Below are positions 44,439 through 53,150 of a DNA stretch of 64,000 nt, in pieces. The translations under genes and the position numbers were made by a program. The stretch spans positions 186,001 to 250,000 of the forward strand of contig BORH01000004.1 of assembly GCA_018333075.1 (NCBI GenBank), written 5' to 3'. The first letter of the stretch is position 1, and each line of letters starts with the position of its first letter. The notes beneath the pieces are model-generated. The model was not told the DNA's origin and ran no database searches. It was given only the letters and a program-made list of their open reading frames with translations. The DNA comes from Heyndrickxia sporothermodurans. GTDB taxonomy: Bacteria; Bacillota; Bacilli; Bacillales; Bacillaceae_C.

Positions 44439-44585
44439 ACTTTCTGTACTTATAATATAATCTGATTCAATCGAATTGACAATACTCTTCACAAAATGTT
44501 CATTAACAAATTTACAGGAGGATAATTTTACAGTTTTATTGAAGATGATTTTTTAATATGCTATTATCAAAATATACAAAGGATA

Positions 44586-44706
44586 AACAGCACAGTAACT
44601 GACGACATTGGTGGAACTGACCACATGGAAGCTGTGTTTTTTATAGAGTCGGGTCGTCTGGGCAAGAGATAAGGAAGGGAGTCATTTCTCTGCCTTATCT
44701 CTTTTT
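44586..44706 (+). ncRNA. ZTP-type (pfl) riboswitch with terminator, upstream of folD
   Basis: The aptamer shows the ZTP pattern: AACTGACGAC, then GTGGAACTGACCAC, GGAAGC, and the 3' core GTCGTCTGGGCA. GACGAC can pair with GTCGTC as the pseudoknot. An intrinsic terminator follows (AGAGATAAGG with CCTTATCTCT and a T run to 44706). ZTP/ZMP accumulates when folate one-carbon units run low, and the motif commonly turns on folD, purH or glyA. I inferred it by eye, not with a covariance model. Confidence 0.75.
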
Positions 44707-44728
44707 ATATTTTAAGGAGGAGCTTATG

Positions 44729-45571
44729 ATGGAAAACCTTATTTTAGATGGAAGACTTGTTGCTCAGAGTGTAAAAGATAGTCTCGTTGATCGTGTAAAA
44801 GATTTAAGTGAGAAAGGTATTATTCCATGTTTAGCAACAATATTAGTAGGGAACGATCCATCATCTGCAACCTATGTGAAGATGAAGGGAAATGCTTGTG
44901 AAAAAATAGGAATCCAATCTCAGCGTATTCATCTTCCAGAAGAGACGACAACAGAGGAATTATTAGAAACGATTCAAAAGTTAAATGAGGATGACTCTGT
45001 TCATGGGATTTTATTACAACATCCGGTACCAGCCCATATCGATGAAAGAAAAGCATTTGAATCAATTGCGATCCAGAAAGATGTGGATGGTGTAACAAGC
45101 TTTGGTTATGGTCAGACGGCATTTGGCTTTGGGAAGTATCCATCCTGTACTCCAGCAGCTATAATGAAAATATTAGAATATTATAAACTTCCTATTGAAG
45201 GTAAGCATGCAGTTGTTGTAGGACGCAGTCCAATTTTAGGAAAGCCAGTATCCGCATTGCTGTTAAATGAAAATGCTACAGTAACAACTTGTCATTCTAA
45301 GACAACGAATCTTTCAGAAATCGTTAAATTAGCTGATATTGTTGTAGCAGCTGTTGGAAAGCCGAAATTTATTCAAGGAGATTGGATAAAAAAAGGTGCG
45401 GTAGTCCTTGATGCTGGCTATAACGAAGGAAATATTGGGGATATTGACTATGAAGCATGCTGTGTAAATGCTAGTGCAATTACTCCTGTTCCTGGCGGTG
45501 TTGGCCCTGTAACAATTTCAATGCTACTAAAGCATACAGTAGATGCAGCGGAAGAAAAAGCTGCCTTGTAA
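44729..45571 (+). CDS. folD: Methylenetetrahydrofolate dehydrogenase/cyclohydrolase FolD
   Basis: A 280-residue bifunctional enzyme interconverting 5,10-methylene-THF and 10-formyl-THF. Signatures are the active-site YVKMKGNACEKIG with catalytic Lys, GILLQHPVPAHID, the NADP-site VVVGRSPILGKP, and C-terminal TPVPGGVGPVTISMLL. Length is standard (about 283). Two ATG codons are adjacent (44726, 44729) behind AAGGAGGAG. It is expressed downstream of the ZTP-type riboswitch. Confidence 0.95.
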   Translation: MENLILDGRLVAQSVKDSLVDRVKDLSEKGIIPCLATILVGNDPSSATYVKMKGNACEKIGIQSQRIHLPEETTTEELLETIQKLNEDDSVHGILLQHPVPAHIDERKAFESIAIQKDVDGVTSFGYGQTAFGFGKYPSCTPAAIMKILEYYKLPIEGKHAVVVGRSPILGKPVSALLLNENATVTTCHSKTTNLSEIVKLADIVVAAVGKPKFIQGDWIKKGAVVLDAGYNEGNIGDIDYEACCVNASAITPVPGGVGPVTISMLLKHTVDAAEEKAAL

Positions 45572-45582
45572 TAAGCTTATGG

Positions 45583-45611
45583 AACCTATTCAGATTGAAT
45601 AGGTTTTTTTG
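45583..45611 (+). terminator. folD terminator
   Basis: AACCTATTC pairs with GAATAGGTT around a 5-base loop, followed by seven T. Confidence 0.92.
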
Positions 45612-45761
45612 ATTCTTTAAAAATTATTTTACTTTTATTGTTTTCATGGATTTTTGAGAAGGAAACAGGGCAAGGGAAAAAGAATATTTGATAAAATAGT
45701 TTAGCAGCTATTAGCGGTTTATTGTATGATGAGAAAGATTATGTAAGTAAGGAGGACATTT

Positions 45762-46553
45762 ATGGACCTTCGATTGGTCGCATTAATTGCATTAACTATA
45801 GTCATTCATTTAATTGATACGCTTGCCTATTCTGTTCGCTTAAATTCTGTTAAAAGCGGTAAATATGCTCTTTCCCTTTCACTTTTTAACATTTTTGTGC
45901 TGATTTCAAGGACAGCAAATATGTTTCAAGGTCCTTTAATCGCATCTATTATTGGAATTAGTATCGTTAAAGGAGTCAATCCGAAATTTGAAGTCCACTT
46001 AGTTACATTTGCTGCTACTATTGGGACAATGATAGGCATCATCTGTATTCCCACCTTTTTGAAAATCTTTTCTAAAGCTGTGGATAAATTAGATATTAAG
46101 GGATCTGTCCCATCTATCGTTGTTGAAGCATTACATTTAAATAATATTAAACGAATGGTAAGAAGTACAACAAAGCCTAAGAAATCCATGTGGAGTAAAC
46201 TTAGGTATAAAGAAATCCCAAAACGCTTTTTACTTTTGAACACCTTTATTACGGCTGTGTATACAATAGGTGTATTATCTGCTTTTTATGCTTCTTATTA
46301 TGTTTCAGAAGAGTATCGCTTAGCAGCTTCTGCCTCATCAGGAATGATTAATGGTGTTGCTTCGATCCTTTTAACCTTGCTTGTCGATCCAAAATCTGCG
46401 ATTATTACTGATCAAGCTTTAAGAGGGAAGCGTCCGTATGGAGATGTAAAAGCACTAGTAATAATGCTTATTGCCTCAAAATTGTTAGGAACTCTCCTTG
46501 GTCAATTTTTGTTATATCCTGCTGCAAGAATCATTGCTAGCTTTTACTCATAA
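45762..46553 (+). CDS. amj: Lipid II flippase Amj
   Basis: A 263-residue membrane protein of the Amj (YdaH) family, the alternative lipid II flippase that backs up MurJ in B. subtilis. Recognisable text includes RLVALIALTIVIHLIDTLAY, FNIFVLISRTANMFQGP and GMINGVASILLTLLVDPKSA. Six to seven transmembrane helices are expected. In B. subtilis amj is under sigma-M control; I did not find a clear sigma-M promoter here. AAGGAGG precedes the ATG. Confidence 0.92.
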   Translation: MDLRLVALIALTIVIHLIDTLAYSVRLNSVKSGKYALSLSLFNIFVLISRTANMFQGPLIASIIGISIVKGVNPKFEVHLVTFAATIGTMIGIICIPTFLKIFSKAVDKLDIKGSVPSIVVEALHLNNIKRMVRSTTKPKKSMWSKLRYKEIPKRFLLLNTFITAVYTIGVLSAFYASYYVSEEYRLAASASSGMINGVASILLTLLVDPKSAIITDQALRGKRPYGDVKALVIMLIASKLLGTLLGQFLLYPAARIIASFYS

Positions 46554-46615
46554 TTTTCCTATGCATACTTGAACAACTGTTAAAAGCCTGTTTAAATAAT
46601 CGGTTTTTTTGACTA

Positions 46616-46660
46616 GAAAACTGCCCCAAGTGTAAACATTTGGGGCAGTTTTCGTTTTTT
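46616..46660. terminator. Bidirectional terminator
   Basis: GAAAACTGCCCCAAGTG pairs with CATTTGGGGCAGTTTTC, with a T run on the right. It separates amj from the convergent ABC exporter operon. Confidence 0.9.
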
Positions 46661-47804
46661 AAACAAAACTTTTTACATTATTATTTCTACTAAATTTATA
46701 AATTGCAATGAGGAAGAACGCGATGGCAAAAGCGAATAAAATCATTATGTTTAAATATAAACTGCTGAAGCTATTTCCTTCCTGTAATTTAGTTAAAGTA
46801 GCCAATGTCCAGCGCTGAGGTAAGAAATCGGCAATTTTTTGAATGGAGGTTGGCATAATCTCAACTGGCCAAAAGCAGCCAGAGAGCATAACGGTTGGTA
46901 GTACAATTAGGTTTTGTAAAGCACCTGCAGCACTGCGGCTATTAGCAAACGATGTTGTTATTAATGAAATGCCTACAGAAATAAGCGCAAAGATTAGCAT
47001 GACTCCTACAGCCGATAAAAATGGAACATGTATATCTATATGAAAAATAGTGGTCATGACTGTTAAGGTAATTAGAACTTGCACTGTCATGACGATCATA
47101 TTAACAATAATGTTTGAAAAAATGTATTTTCTAGCATTGATTGGTGTTGATAATAAACGGAAATAGGTGCGATTTTCTTTTTCAGCTAGAATGATTTCAG
47201 ACATATTTCCAGCGGACATAAGCATAATCATGATTAAAAAACCAATAGATTGATAGGTCATATTCTTGCTTTTGGATGTGTCTGCTAATGAATGTGTTGA
47301 AACTTTGAACTCAGATTGTTGAAATTGCTTATACATTTTTTCAAATTGCTTCATATTTCCTTCAGCTACTTTACTAATGGTCGAAATATTATCGATATAC
47401 TGATATAGGTAGGATTTTATAAATCCAGTAATAGTCGCTCCTTTAATAGAGGTAATTTGAATGTCATTGGGATTACCTTTTAATACACTGTCTGAAAATC
47501 CTTTATCAAATGTAATGACACCATCCAATTTTCCGCTAACAATTTGATCTTTGACTTTCGAATCATCAATAAACGAAACCTTCACATTTTCTAATCCCTT
47601 TAAAAAGGTAATTGAGTCTGTTGATATTTTTCCTTCATCATGATTTACTACACCAATATGAAGTATTGTTTTTTGATCACCGCCATAAATAAGGAAGGAA
47701 ATAAAAATCCCGATAAGTGGCATGAATAAATATATAATAATATTTTTCTTTTTTCGAAACGTAACACTGAGCGTGTTTTGCACTAACCATAGAATATCTT
47801 TCAT
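46659..47804 (-). CDS. ABC-2 type exporter permease (LnrN-like)
   Basis: A 381-residue permease with one N-terminal transmembrane helix, a large extracellular loop (about 45-175) and five C-terminal helices. The motif GFLIMIMLMSAGNMSEII and the late GCFWPVEIMP, with PQRWT nearby, are typical of ABC2_membrane_3 proteins such as LnrM/LnrN. Its ATG shares one base with the stop of the preceding permease, so they are translationally coupled and probably form a heterodimer. Confidence 0.87.
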   Translation of the reverse strand: MKDILWLVQNTLSVTFRKKKNIIIYLFMPLIGIFISFLIYGGDQKTILHIGVVNHDEGKISTDSITFLKGLENVKVSFIDDSKVKDQIVSGKLDGVITFDKGFSDSVLKGNPNDIQITSIKGATITGFIKSYLYQYIDNISTISKVAEGNMKQFEKMYKQFQQSEFKVSTHSLADTSKSKNMTYQSIGFLIMIMLMSAGNMSEIILAEKENRTYFRLLSTPINARKYIFSNIIVNMIVMTVQVLITLTVMTTIFHIDIHVPFLSAVGVMLIFALISVGISLITTSFANSRSAAGALQNLIVLPTVMLSGCFWPVEIMPTSIQKIADFLPQRWTLATLTKLQEGNSFSSLYLNIMILFAFAIAFFLIAIYKFSRNNNVKSFV

Positions 47805-48925
47805 TATAGCCCCTCCCGTCTTTGTAATGAAATTACGGCAACGAATAAAAAGATAATGGCAATACTAAGGTTTATTGTGATAGCTGGAATCGCTGCTGAT
47901 AAGTCGCTTGAATAGATTATTTTTGTAATGGCTGAATTTTCCCATGTTAGAGGTGAAAGTTTAGTTATAAGCTTAAAAATTCCCTCAGGATTTTCTATTT
48001 TGAAATAAGCTCCACCAAAGAAGGAGGCAAGTTGAACCACTAGCATAACGATCATTCTTGGTCCAGTGCTCGACTTTGAAATATAACTAAGACTAATTCC
48101 AAAGCTTACAGCAAATAATATTTCTGTTAATAAGACAAGAAATACCATGCCAAGATGATCTCCCCAATATGCTTTAAAAAAGATTTTACTGCATGCGATA
48201 ACAAGAGCGATGCAAACCGTATTGATTACAATGCATCCCAAAACCTTCCCTATGAAAATTTCACTTTTTCGAATGGGAGCGATAATAAGACGATCACCTG
48301 TTTTTCTAACACGTTCACTATTAATTAAGGAGCTTGCAGATATTGCTCCATATAGAGCAATCATTGTTGTCATTGCAATGGCATAATAATCCATTGCACC
48401 AGGCTGTTTATTTGGTAGAACAGAGGTTTCTTTGATAAAATCTGTCTTATGTTCAGAAGAAAATACGGTTAATACTTTTTCTGGTGCTATTTTATCTGCT
48501 GCTGAAGCAATATTATATTTATCCACAAATGCTGTGAGCGTTCCTTGAAGAATATTACCAGAGATACTATTTTGATCATTCAAATAAAGCTGGACACCCG
48601 TTTGATTCACTTCTAAGAATCCGTCATAATTTCCTTGTTTTACTTCATTTTTGCCGTCCATATTACTTTTCTCTTTTGTAAACGTAATGCCTGATTTACC
48701 AGCTGTCTCAATGAACTTATTAAAATACTGGGAAATATCCCCTTTTCCTGTATTTAAATATAACACCTTAATGTCATCTATTTTAATACTGTCAGTAAAT
48801 GCATTTGATAATGCGGTTCCAAGGACAAGCATTAAGACAAGGGGAAAGGCTAGCATAAATACCAATGTTCGAATATCCCGAAAGTCTTGTTTAATCTCCT
48901 TCATGGCAATATTAAATATATTCAT
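47804..48925 (-). CDS. ABC-2 type exporter permease (LnrM-like)
   Basis: A 373-residue permease of the same build as its neighbour: helix 1 (about 20-40), extracellular region, then five helices including MDYYAIAMTTMIALYGAISA. The ATG at 48925, 21 bases past the ATPase stop, follows GGGAGGG; an in-frame ATG six codons earlier is less likely. It forms an exporter with the ATPase and the second permease. Confidence 0.87.
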   Translation of the reverse strand: MNIFNIAMKEIKQDFRDIRTLVFMLAFPLVLMLVLGTALSNAFTDSIKIDDIKVLYLNTGKGDISQYFNKFIETAGKSGITFTKEKSNMDGKNEVKQGNYDGFLEVNQTGVQLYLNDQNSISGNILQGTLTAFVDKYNIASAADKIAPEKVLTVFSSEHKTDFIKETSVLPNKQPGAMDYYAIAMTTMIALYGAISASSLINSERVRKTGDRLIIAPIRKSEIFIGKVLGCIVINTVCIALVIACSKIFFKAYWGDHLGMVFLVLLTEILFAVSFGISLSYISKSSTGPRMIVMLVVQLASFFGGAYFKIENPEGIFKLITKLSPLTWENSAITKIIYSSDLSAAIPAITINLSIAIIFLFVAVISLQRREGL

Positions 48926-48946
48926 CGTTGTCCCTCCCTTCATCTT

Positions 48947-49885
48947 TTAAGAGTCACGTAGATTTCTACCTGTTAAGGTTAAAAACACTGTTTCTAAATT
49001 TGGAGCTTTTTCTTGTAGAGAGCGAATTTCTATATGATTTTTCATAAAGTGCTCAATGATGTTATTTAAATTATTTACTCCTGTATCAGAATTTATCTTG
49101 ATTAGATTTTCATCAATTTGAACCGCTTCAACTCCATTTATCGCTTTAATTTGTTTTACATCAACGTTTTCGGAAGATTTTACTTTAATCCAGACATCCT
49201 TTGTATTGGTAATGATTGATTTGAGCTGTTCCTTCGTGCCTTCTGCAATTATTTTCCCATGATCAATAATCGCAATTCTGGAACAGATTTCTTCAACTTC
49301 TTCCATGTAATGGCTAGTGTAAATAATTGTACATCCCATTTCGTTTAGCTTTCGAACAGAAGCTAGAATATAATTCCGAGATTGTGGATCAATTCCAACG
49401 GTTGGTTCATCCATTATGATTAGTTTAGGACGATGGGCGATGGCACAGGCAATATTGAGTCTACGTTTCATTCCTCCAGAAAAGTTTTTAGGATAGCTTT
49501 TATGTTTATCTTGTAAACCGACAAATTCAAGTGCCTCCTCAACTCTTTCTTGAAGGACAGTACCACGTAAACCATATAAACCTGCAAAGAATTTTACATT
49601 TTCATATGCTGTAAGATCTTCATATATAGCTAAATCCTGAGGAACCATACCGATATTCATTTTTGCGAAACGACTATTCTTCTTAATATTTTTTCCTAGA
49701 ATATTAATCGTCCCTTCATTGCTACGGATAAGTCCTGCAATCATATTTATCGTTGTACTTTTTCCAGCTCCGTTTGCTCCAAGAAATCCAAATATTTCTC
49801 CTTCAGAAATGGAAAGTGACATATTATCAACTGCAATAAAATCATTAAATTTTTTTGTTAGCTGTTTAATTTCTAAGACTTTCAT
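48947..49885 (-). CDS. ABC exporter ATPase (LnrL-like)
   Basis: A 312-residue ATP-binding subunit. Walker A is GANGAGKST, the signature is FSGGMKRRLN, Walker B is LIIMDEPTVGIDP, and the switch His is in TSHYMEE. A C-terminal extension of about 90 residues (DRA1 type) is present. Similar in size to LnrL (311), the ATPase of the B. subtilis linearmycin-resistance exporter. It is third in a five-gene minus-strand operon after the response regulator and kinase. Confidence 0.9.
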   Translation of the reverse strand: MKVLEIKQLTKKFNDFIAVDNMSLSISEGEIFGFLGANGAGKSTTINMIAGLIRSNEGTINILGKNIKKNSRFAKMNIGMVPQDLAIYEDLTAYENVKFFAGLYGLRGTVLQERVEEALEFVGLQDKHKSYPKNFSGGMKRRLNIACAIAHRPKLIIMDEPTVGIDPQSRNYILASVRKLNEMGCTIIYTSHYMEEVEEICSRIAIIDHGKIIAEGTKEQLKSIITNTKDVWIKVKSSENVDVKQIKAINGVEAVQIDENLIKINSDTGVNNLNNIIEHFMKNHIEIRSLQEKAPNLETVFLTLTGRNLRDS

Positions 49886-50003
49886 CTTCTCACCCCTAAT
49901 AAATTATCTATCGTAAGTATAGAAAAAAGAATGAACGTATATAAGTGCAATCGTTCATTCTTTCATATGAAGAATTTCATGTTTTTTATGTGAAAATTTA
50001 TAA

Positions 50004-51107
50004 TTACTGGATGGGGAGTAGGGTTGTTACAGAGAAACCGTGTGTACTATCCACAATTATTTTTCCATTTAAGGATGCGGTTCGTTCCTCCATTCCTAAG
50101 ATCCCTAACCCTTTTTTGATTTTTTCAGCACCCTTTCCATTATCCTTCACTTCAGCACGAATCAGTTTGTTTAGTACTTTAATATCTATTGACACATGTG
50201 TAGCATCAGAATACTTCAACGTATTTGTAAGGGACTCTGTTATATTCTCTTGGATAATCTTCCATTGAATAGGTGATATGATATCTAGGTCTCCGTCGTG
50301 TGTCAGATTAGTAATGAATTCATTTTTAGTTGAAAATTCGTCAAATAATAGCTTTATTCGATGGATGCCTACCTGCTCAGTCGGCGGTTTTATATTTTTT
50401 AATGTTAATCGAATATTTTCAATGCCATCCTTTGAAATATTTATGGCATTTTGAAGCAATTCTGTAGCTTTATTTTGATCGATGGTTAGTAGTCGTTTGG
50501 CAGCTTCCATTTGGATTAATGCACCTGTCATAGAGTGACCAATTTGATCATGAATTTCTTGAGAAATTCGATTTCGTTCTTCTAATTTAACCGTATATTC
50601 AGATTGCCTTATGTATTCATTATTTTCATTTAAATGCTTTGTTAATTTTTGAACGGCTTTTCTCAACCTATCGATTTGGGTTTCGCTTTTAATTAGATAA
50701 CGATTATGTACGAAGGAAATGGAATGTATCATAAAGCTGAGAATGGCCACTAAGCCGTAAATCGCCTGTATATCCTTATGAATATATAAGATTGGTATAC
50801 AAGCAATGACTAGAAGGACAAGCTTTTTTTCAATAAAATTAGATGCTAGTTCAATAAGAGTTAATGGTAAAACGATAATAAATAAAGGATGAACAACATG
50901 GTAGGATACAATGGAAAGGACTATAGATAAGCTAAGCAGCGTCCTTTTCACCATATGTTGTTTAAATAGATAAAGAGTAATATTGATACAAAAATAAAGC
51001 AAAGAAACAAAAACAACCCAAGGAATGTTTTCGACCTCTGCCCGTATACAATTGATAGCGATAAAAATAATCATTGCAACTTTAGTAATAATCAACCAGA
51101 ATTCCAT
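50004..51107 (-). CDS. Sensor histidine kinase, NarL/LiaS-like class (LnrJ-like)
   Basis: A 367-residue kinase with five or six N-terminal transmembrane helices (about 1-135) and no large extracellular sensor, then a coiled coil, then the HisKA_3 phosphoacceptor in RNRISQEIHDQIGHSMTGAL. The HATPase ends with EVKDNGKGAEKIKKGLGILG. The lack of an external domain suggests sensing within the membrane, as proposed for LnrJ with polyene-like compounds. It starts one base after the response regulator stop. Confidence 0.9.
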   Translation of the reverse strand: MEFWLIITKVAMIIFIAINCIRAEVENIPWVVFVSLLYFCINITLYLFKQHMVKRTLLSLSIVLSIVSYHVVHPLFIIVLPLTLIELASNFIEKKLVLLVIACIPILYIHKDIQAIYGLVAILSFMIHSISFVHNRYLIKSETQIDRLRKAVQKLTKHLNENNEYIRQSEYTVKLEERNRISQEIHDQIGHSMTGALIQMEAAKRLLTIDQNKATELLQNAINISKDGIENIRLTLKNIKPPTEQVGIHRIKLLFDEFSTKNEFITNLTHDGDLDIISPIQWKIIQENITESLTNTLKYSDATHVSIDIKVLNKLIRAEVKDNGKGAEKIKKGLGILGMEERTASLNGKIIVDSTHGFSVTTLLPIQ

Positions 51108-51108
51108 A

Positions 51109-51747
51109 TTAATCTATTTTCCCTGTAATATAGTAAATCGCAATTTGTGTCCGGTGCTCAAGTCCAGTTTTATTTAAGATAGAGGTGATATAGTTGGCAA
51201 CAGTTCCTTCAGAAATATATAGTTCCTTGGAAATGGCTTTATTAGAATAACCCTTTGCAATTAATGACATAATGCTTACTTCTCTTTCCGTAAACTTTTT
51301 TGTATCAATTTTTGTTTCCGTTTCTTTAGATTCCATTAAATTTGATTTGATTTTATCAAGTACGACATCTTGAATGATGCTATTACCATTGTAAACACTT
51401 TTAATCGCATCTCGAATTCGTTCAGGATCATTGTTCTTTAATAAGTAGCCTTTAGCGCCATTTTTCACCGCATCCAATATGTATTCATCATCGTCAAAAG
51501 TTGTTAAAATAATGGCTTTTGTATTAGTTTTTTCAGAAATGATTTTTGTTGCTTCAACCCCGTTCATATTTGGCATGCGCACATCTAATAAAGCAATATC
51601 AACCTCATGTTTTTGACAATAGTCAACAGCCTCTTGACCATCATTTAAAGTATCAAGAATTTCAAATTCTTCATATGTATTTAATATTATTTTTAAGCCT
51701 TCTCGAATAAAAGAATTATCGTCTGCTAAGATTACTTTGATTTTCAT
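51109..51747 (-). CDS. NarL/LuxR-type response regulator (LnrK-like)
   Basis: A 212-residue response regulator. The receiver has the acidic pair Asp9-Asp10, phosphoacceptor Asp55 in IALLDVRMPN and Lys in GAKGYLLKN. The C-terminal LuxR-type helix-turn-helix reads MSLIAKGYSNKAISKELYI followed by TVANYITSILNKTGLEHRTQ. It is first in the operon, before the kinase and the ABC exporter, and should activate that operon. Confidence 0.92.
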   Translation of the reverse strand: MKIKVILADDNSFIREGLKIILNTYEEFEILDTLNDGQEAVDYCQKHEVDIALLDVRMPNMNGVEATKIISEKTNTKAIILTTFDDDEYILDAVKNGAKGYLLKNNDPERIRDAIKSVYNGNSIIQDVVLDKIKSNLMESKETETKIDTKKFTEREVSIMSLIAKGYSNKAISKELYISEGTVANYITSILNKTGLEHRTQIAIYYITGKID

Positions 51748-51857
51748 AATATGGGTAGCTCACATCCCTTACTAATTTTTCCTCCTTTATTATATGCTTT
51801 ATTGATAGTAAAAAATATAAAAAATTAGATGCTTATTAATACTAATTCAATGAAACT

Positions 51858-51889
51858 AAAACGAAGCGTCCATAAGACGCCTCGTTTTT
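51858..51889 (-). terminator. Terminator of the YjcZ-family gene
   Basis: An interrupted stem AAACGA-GCGTC/GACGC-TCGTTT lies just beyond the stop codon, with A and T runs on both flanks. Confidence 0.7.
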
Positions 51890-51894
51890 GGATT

Positions 51895-52032
51895 CTAGTA
51901 GCCAACAAAAGAAGTACCAACAATGATTAATAGGATAAATAACACAACAATTAAAACAAATGTTGATCCACCGCCATAACCACCAGAATATCCGTAGCCA
52001 CCGCCATAACCACAGCCATAACCGTAACCCAT
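51895..52032 (-). CDS. YjcZ-family small sporulation protein
   Basis: A 45-residue protein: a Gly/Tyr-rich N terminus ([19 protein letters not shown]) and a hydrophobic C-terminal helix ([19 protein letters not shown]). This is the YjcZ/YczN/YtzN type, found in sporulating Bacillus and often associated with the spore coat or membrane. GGAGGTG precedes the ATG. Too short for most gene finders. Confidence 0.9.
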   Translation of the reverse strand: MGYGYGCGYGGGYGYSGGYGGGSTFVLIVVLFILLIIVGTSFVGY

Positions 52033-52154
52033 AAGAACACCTCCTTCAATAAGGATAATTTACTTTATGTAAGGAGAATGTCTTTTGAAATGGACAAAAG
52101 TTTAAGGCTAAAAATATATGAATATAATGATTGATTTGCCTAAGTGGAGACATG

Positions 52155-52328
52155 CTATTGTTTTTGAAGAAAGATTTTCACTTCATTTAGATTAAGGGGT
52201 AATTTTTCATACTCATAAAAATTAGGGTAAACGGCCGTACAACCTGTATTTAATAGATCGGAAATGGTTTCATTATAGTGTGGAACTTGTAATGTTTGAT
52301 CGTTTTCAATAAAAATGACCTTAACTAT
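52155..52328 (-). CDS. 57-residue protein with apparent ATA start
   Basis: A GGAGGG (52342-52337) stands exactly 8 bases before ATA, which opens a 57-codon frame with clear coding character: VKVIFIENDQTLQVPHYNET, CTAVYPNFYEYEKLPLNLNE and VKIFLQKQ. The frame is closed by TAA just upstream and has no ATG, GTG or TTG in the right place. Either ATA is used or the start was lost by one G-to-A change. Family not recognised. Between 52329 and 52720 I see no other gene. Confidence 0.5.
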   Translation of the reverse strand: MVKVIFIENDQTLQVPHYNETISDLLNTGCTAVYPNFYEYEKLPLNLNEVKIFLQKQ

Positions 52329-52720
52329 AAGCGCATCCCTCCATTATGCTTAATCAATTTCATAGGTAAGTTTTTATGTTGTATATTTTACCTTTTTACT
52401 AGTATTTTTAATCATATCAAATTGAGAAATATTTTACCGAAAATAGAATTGTGAATTTTTGGAAAATTAGATAGAGAAGCTGATGATAAAGCTTTTATCT
52501 GAAAGATAAATTTCGACAAGCGAGAATGGGTTAAAAGTCTCAGATGAATTAGTGCTTCTGACAGTATCATAAAATCTATGAAAATATTAAAATGGTTTTA
52601 ATATAATCCTAATATTCAAAATTATCACATTCCTACTCAGAGGAAGGAAAAGGCTCTTAATGAAAAAGCCGTTACATTTGTTGACAAGCTGAATAGAGTA
52701 AAAGAAAAGGGGGATTTTTC

Positions 52721-52963
52721 ATGTTTCAAATATATGATGTCGCGATTATCCCTTTAATTGCAGGAATTGTTGAACTGTTTAAAAGAGCTGGGCTACCAAA
52801 TAAGTACTCGCCTTTTGTTGCAGTTGCTCTAGGTTTGTTATTCGGTTTCTTTTATATTGCAGATAATGTTAAAGAAGCAATTATTGTTGGACTTATGCTT
52901 GGATTATCAGCAAGCGGTTTATATAGCGGTTCTAAAAATATTACAAAGAGCAGCGACAAATAG
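52721..52963 (+). CDS. Holin-like small membrane protein
   Basis: An 80-residue protein with two or three hydrophobic segments: DVAIIPLIAGIVELFKRAGL, KYSPFVAVALGLLFGFFYI and AIIVGLMLGLSASGLYSGSK. The order and text resemble A118-type phage holins. There are no other phage genes here, but a secreted transglycosylase gene follows, so it may assist cell-wall enzyme release or be a phage relic. GGGGG precedes the ATG. Confidence 0.65.
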   Translation: MFQIYDVAIIPLIAGIVELFKRAGLPNKYSPFVAVALGLLFGFFYIADNVKEAIIVGLMLGLSASGLYSGSKNITKSSDK

Positions 52964-53150
52964 TCGTTGCTCATTCTACTTTAAACGATCAAACCTACTA
53001 TTATTACCTGGGAAATTTTGCAGTCTTTTGTAGGGATTTGTCGAATGAAAATAATACCCATTCTTCCTTTTTTTTAAAATTTAAAGTAAAAATTTCTCAG
53101 AATAATAGTATAATAGATTAAATTCATTAAATAGTTTGGAGTGTAAATAT

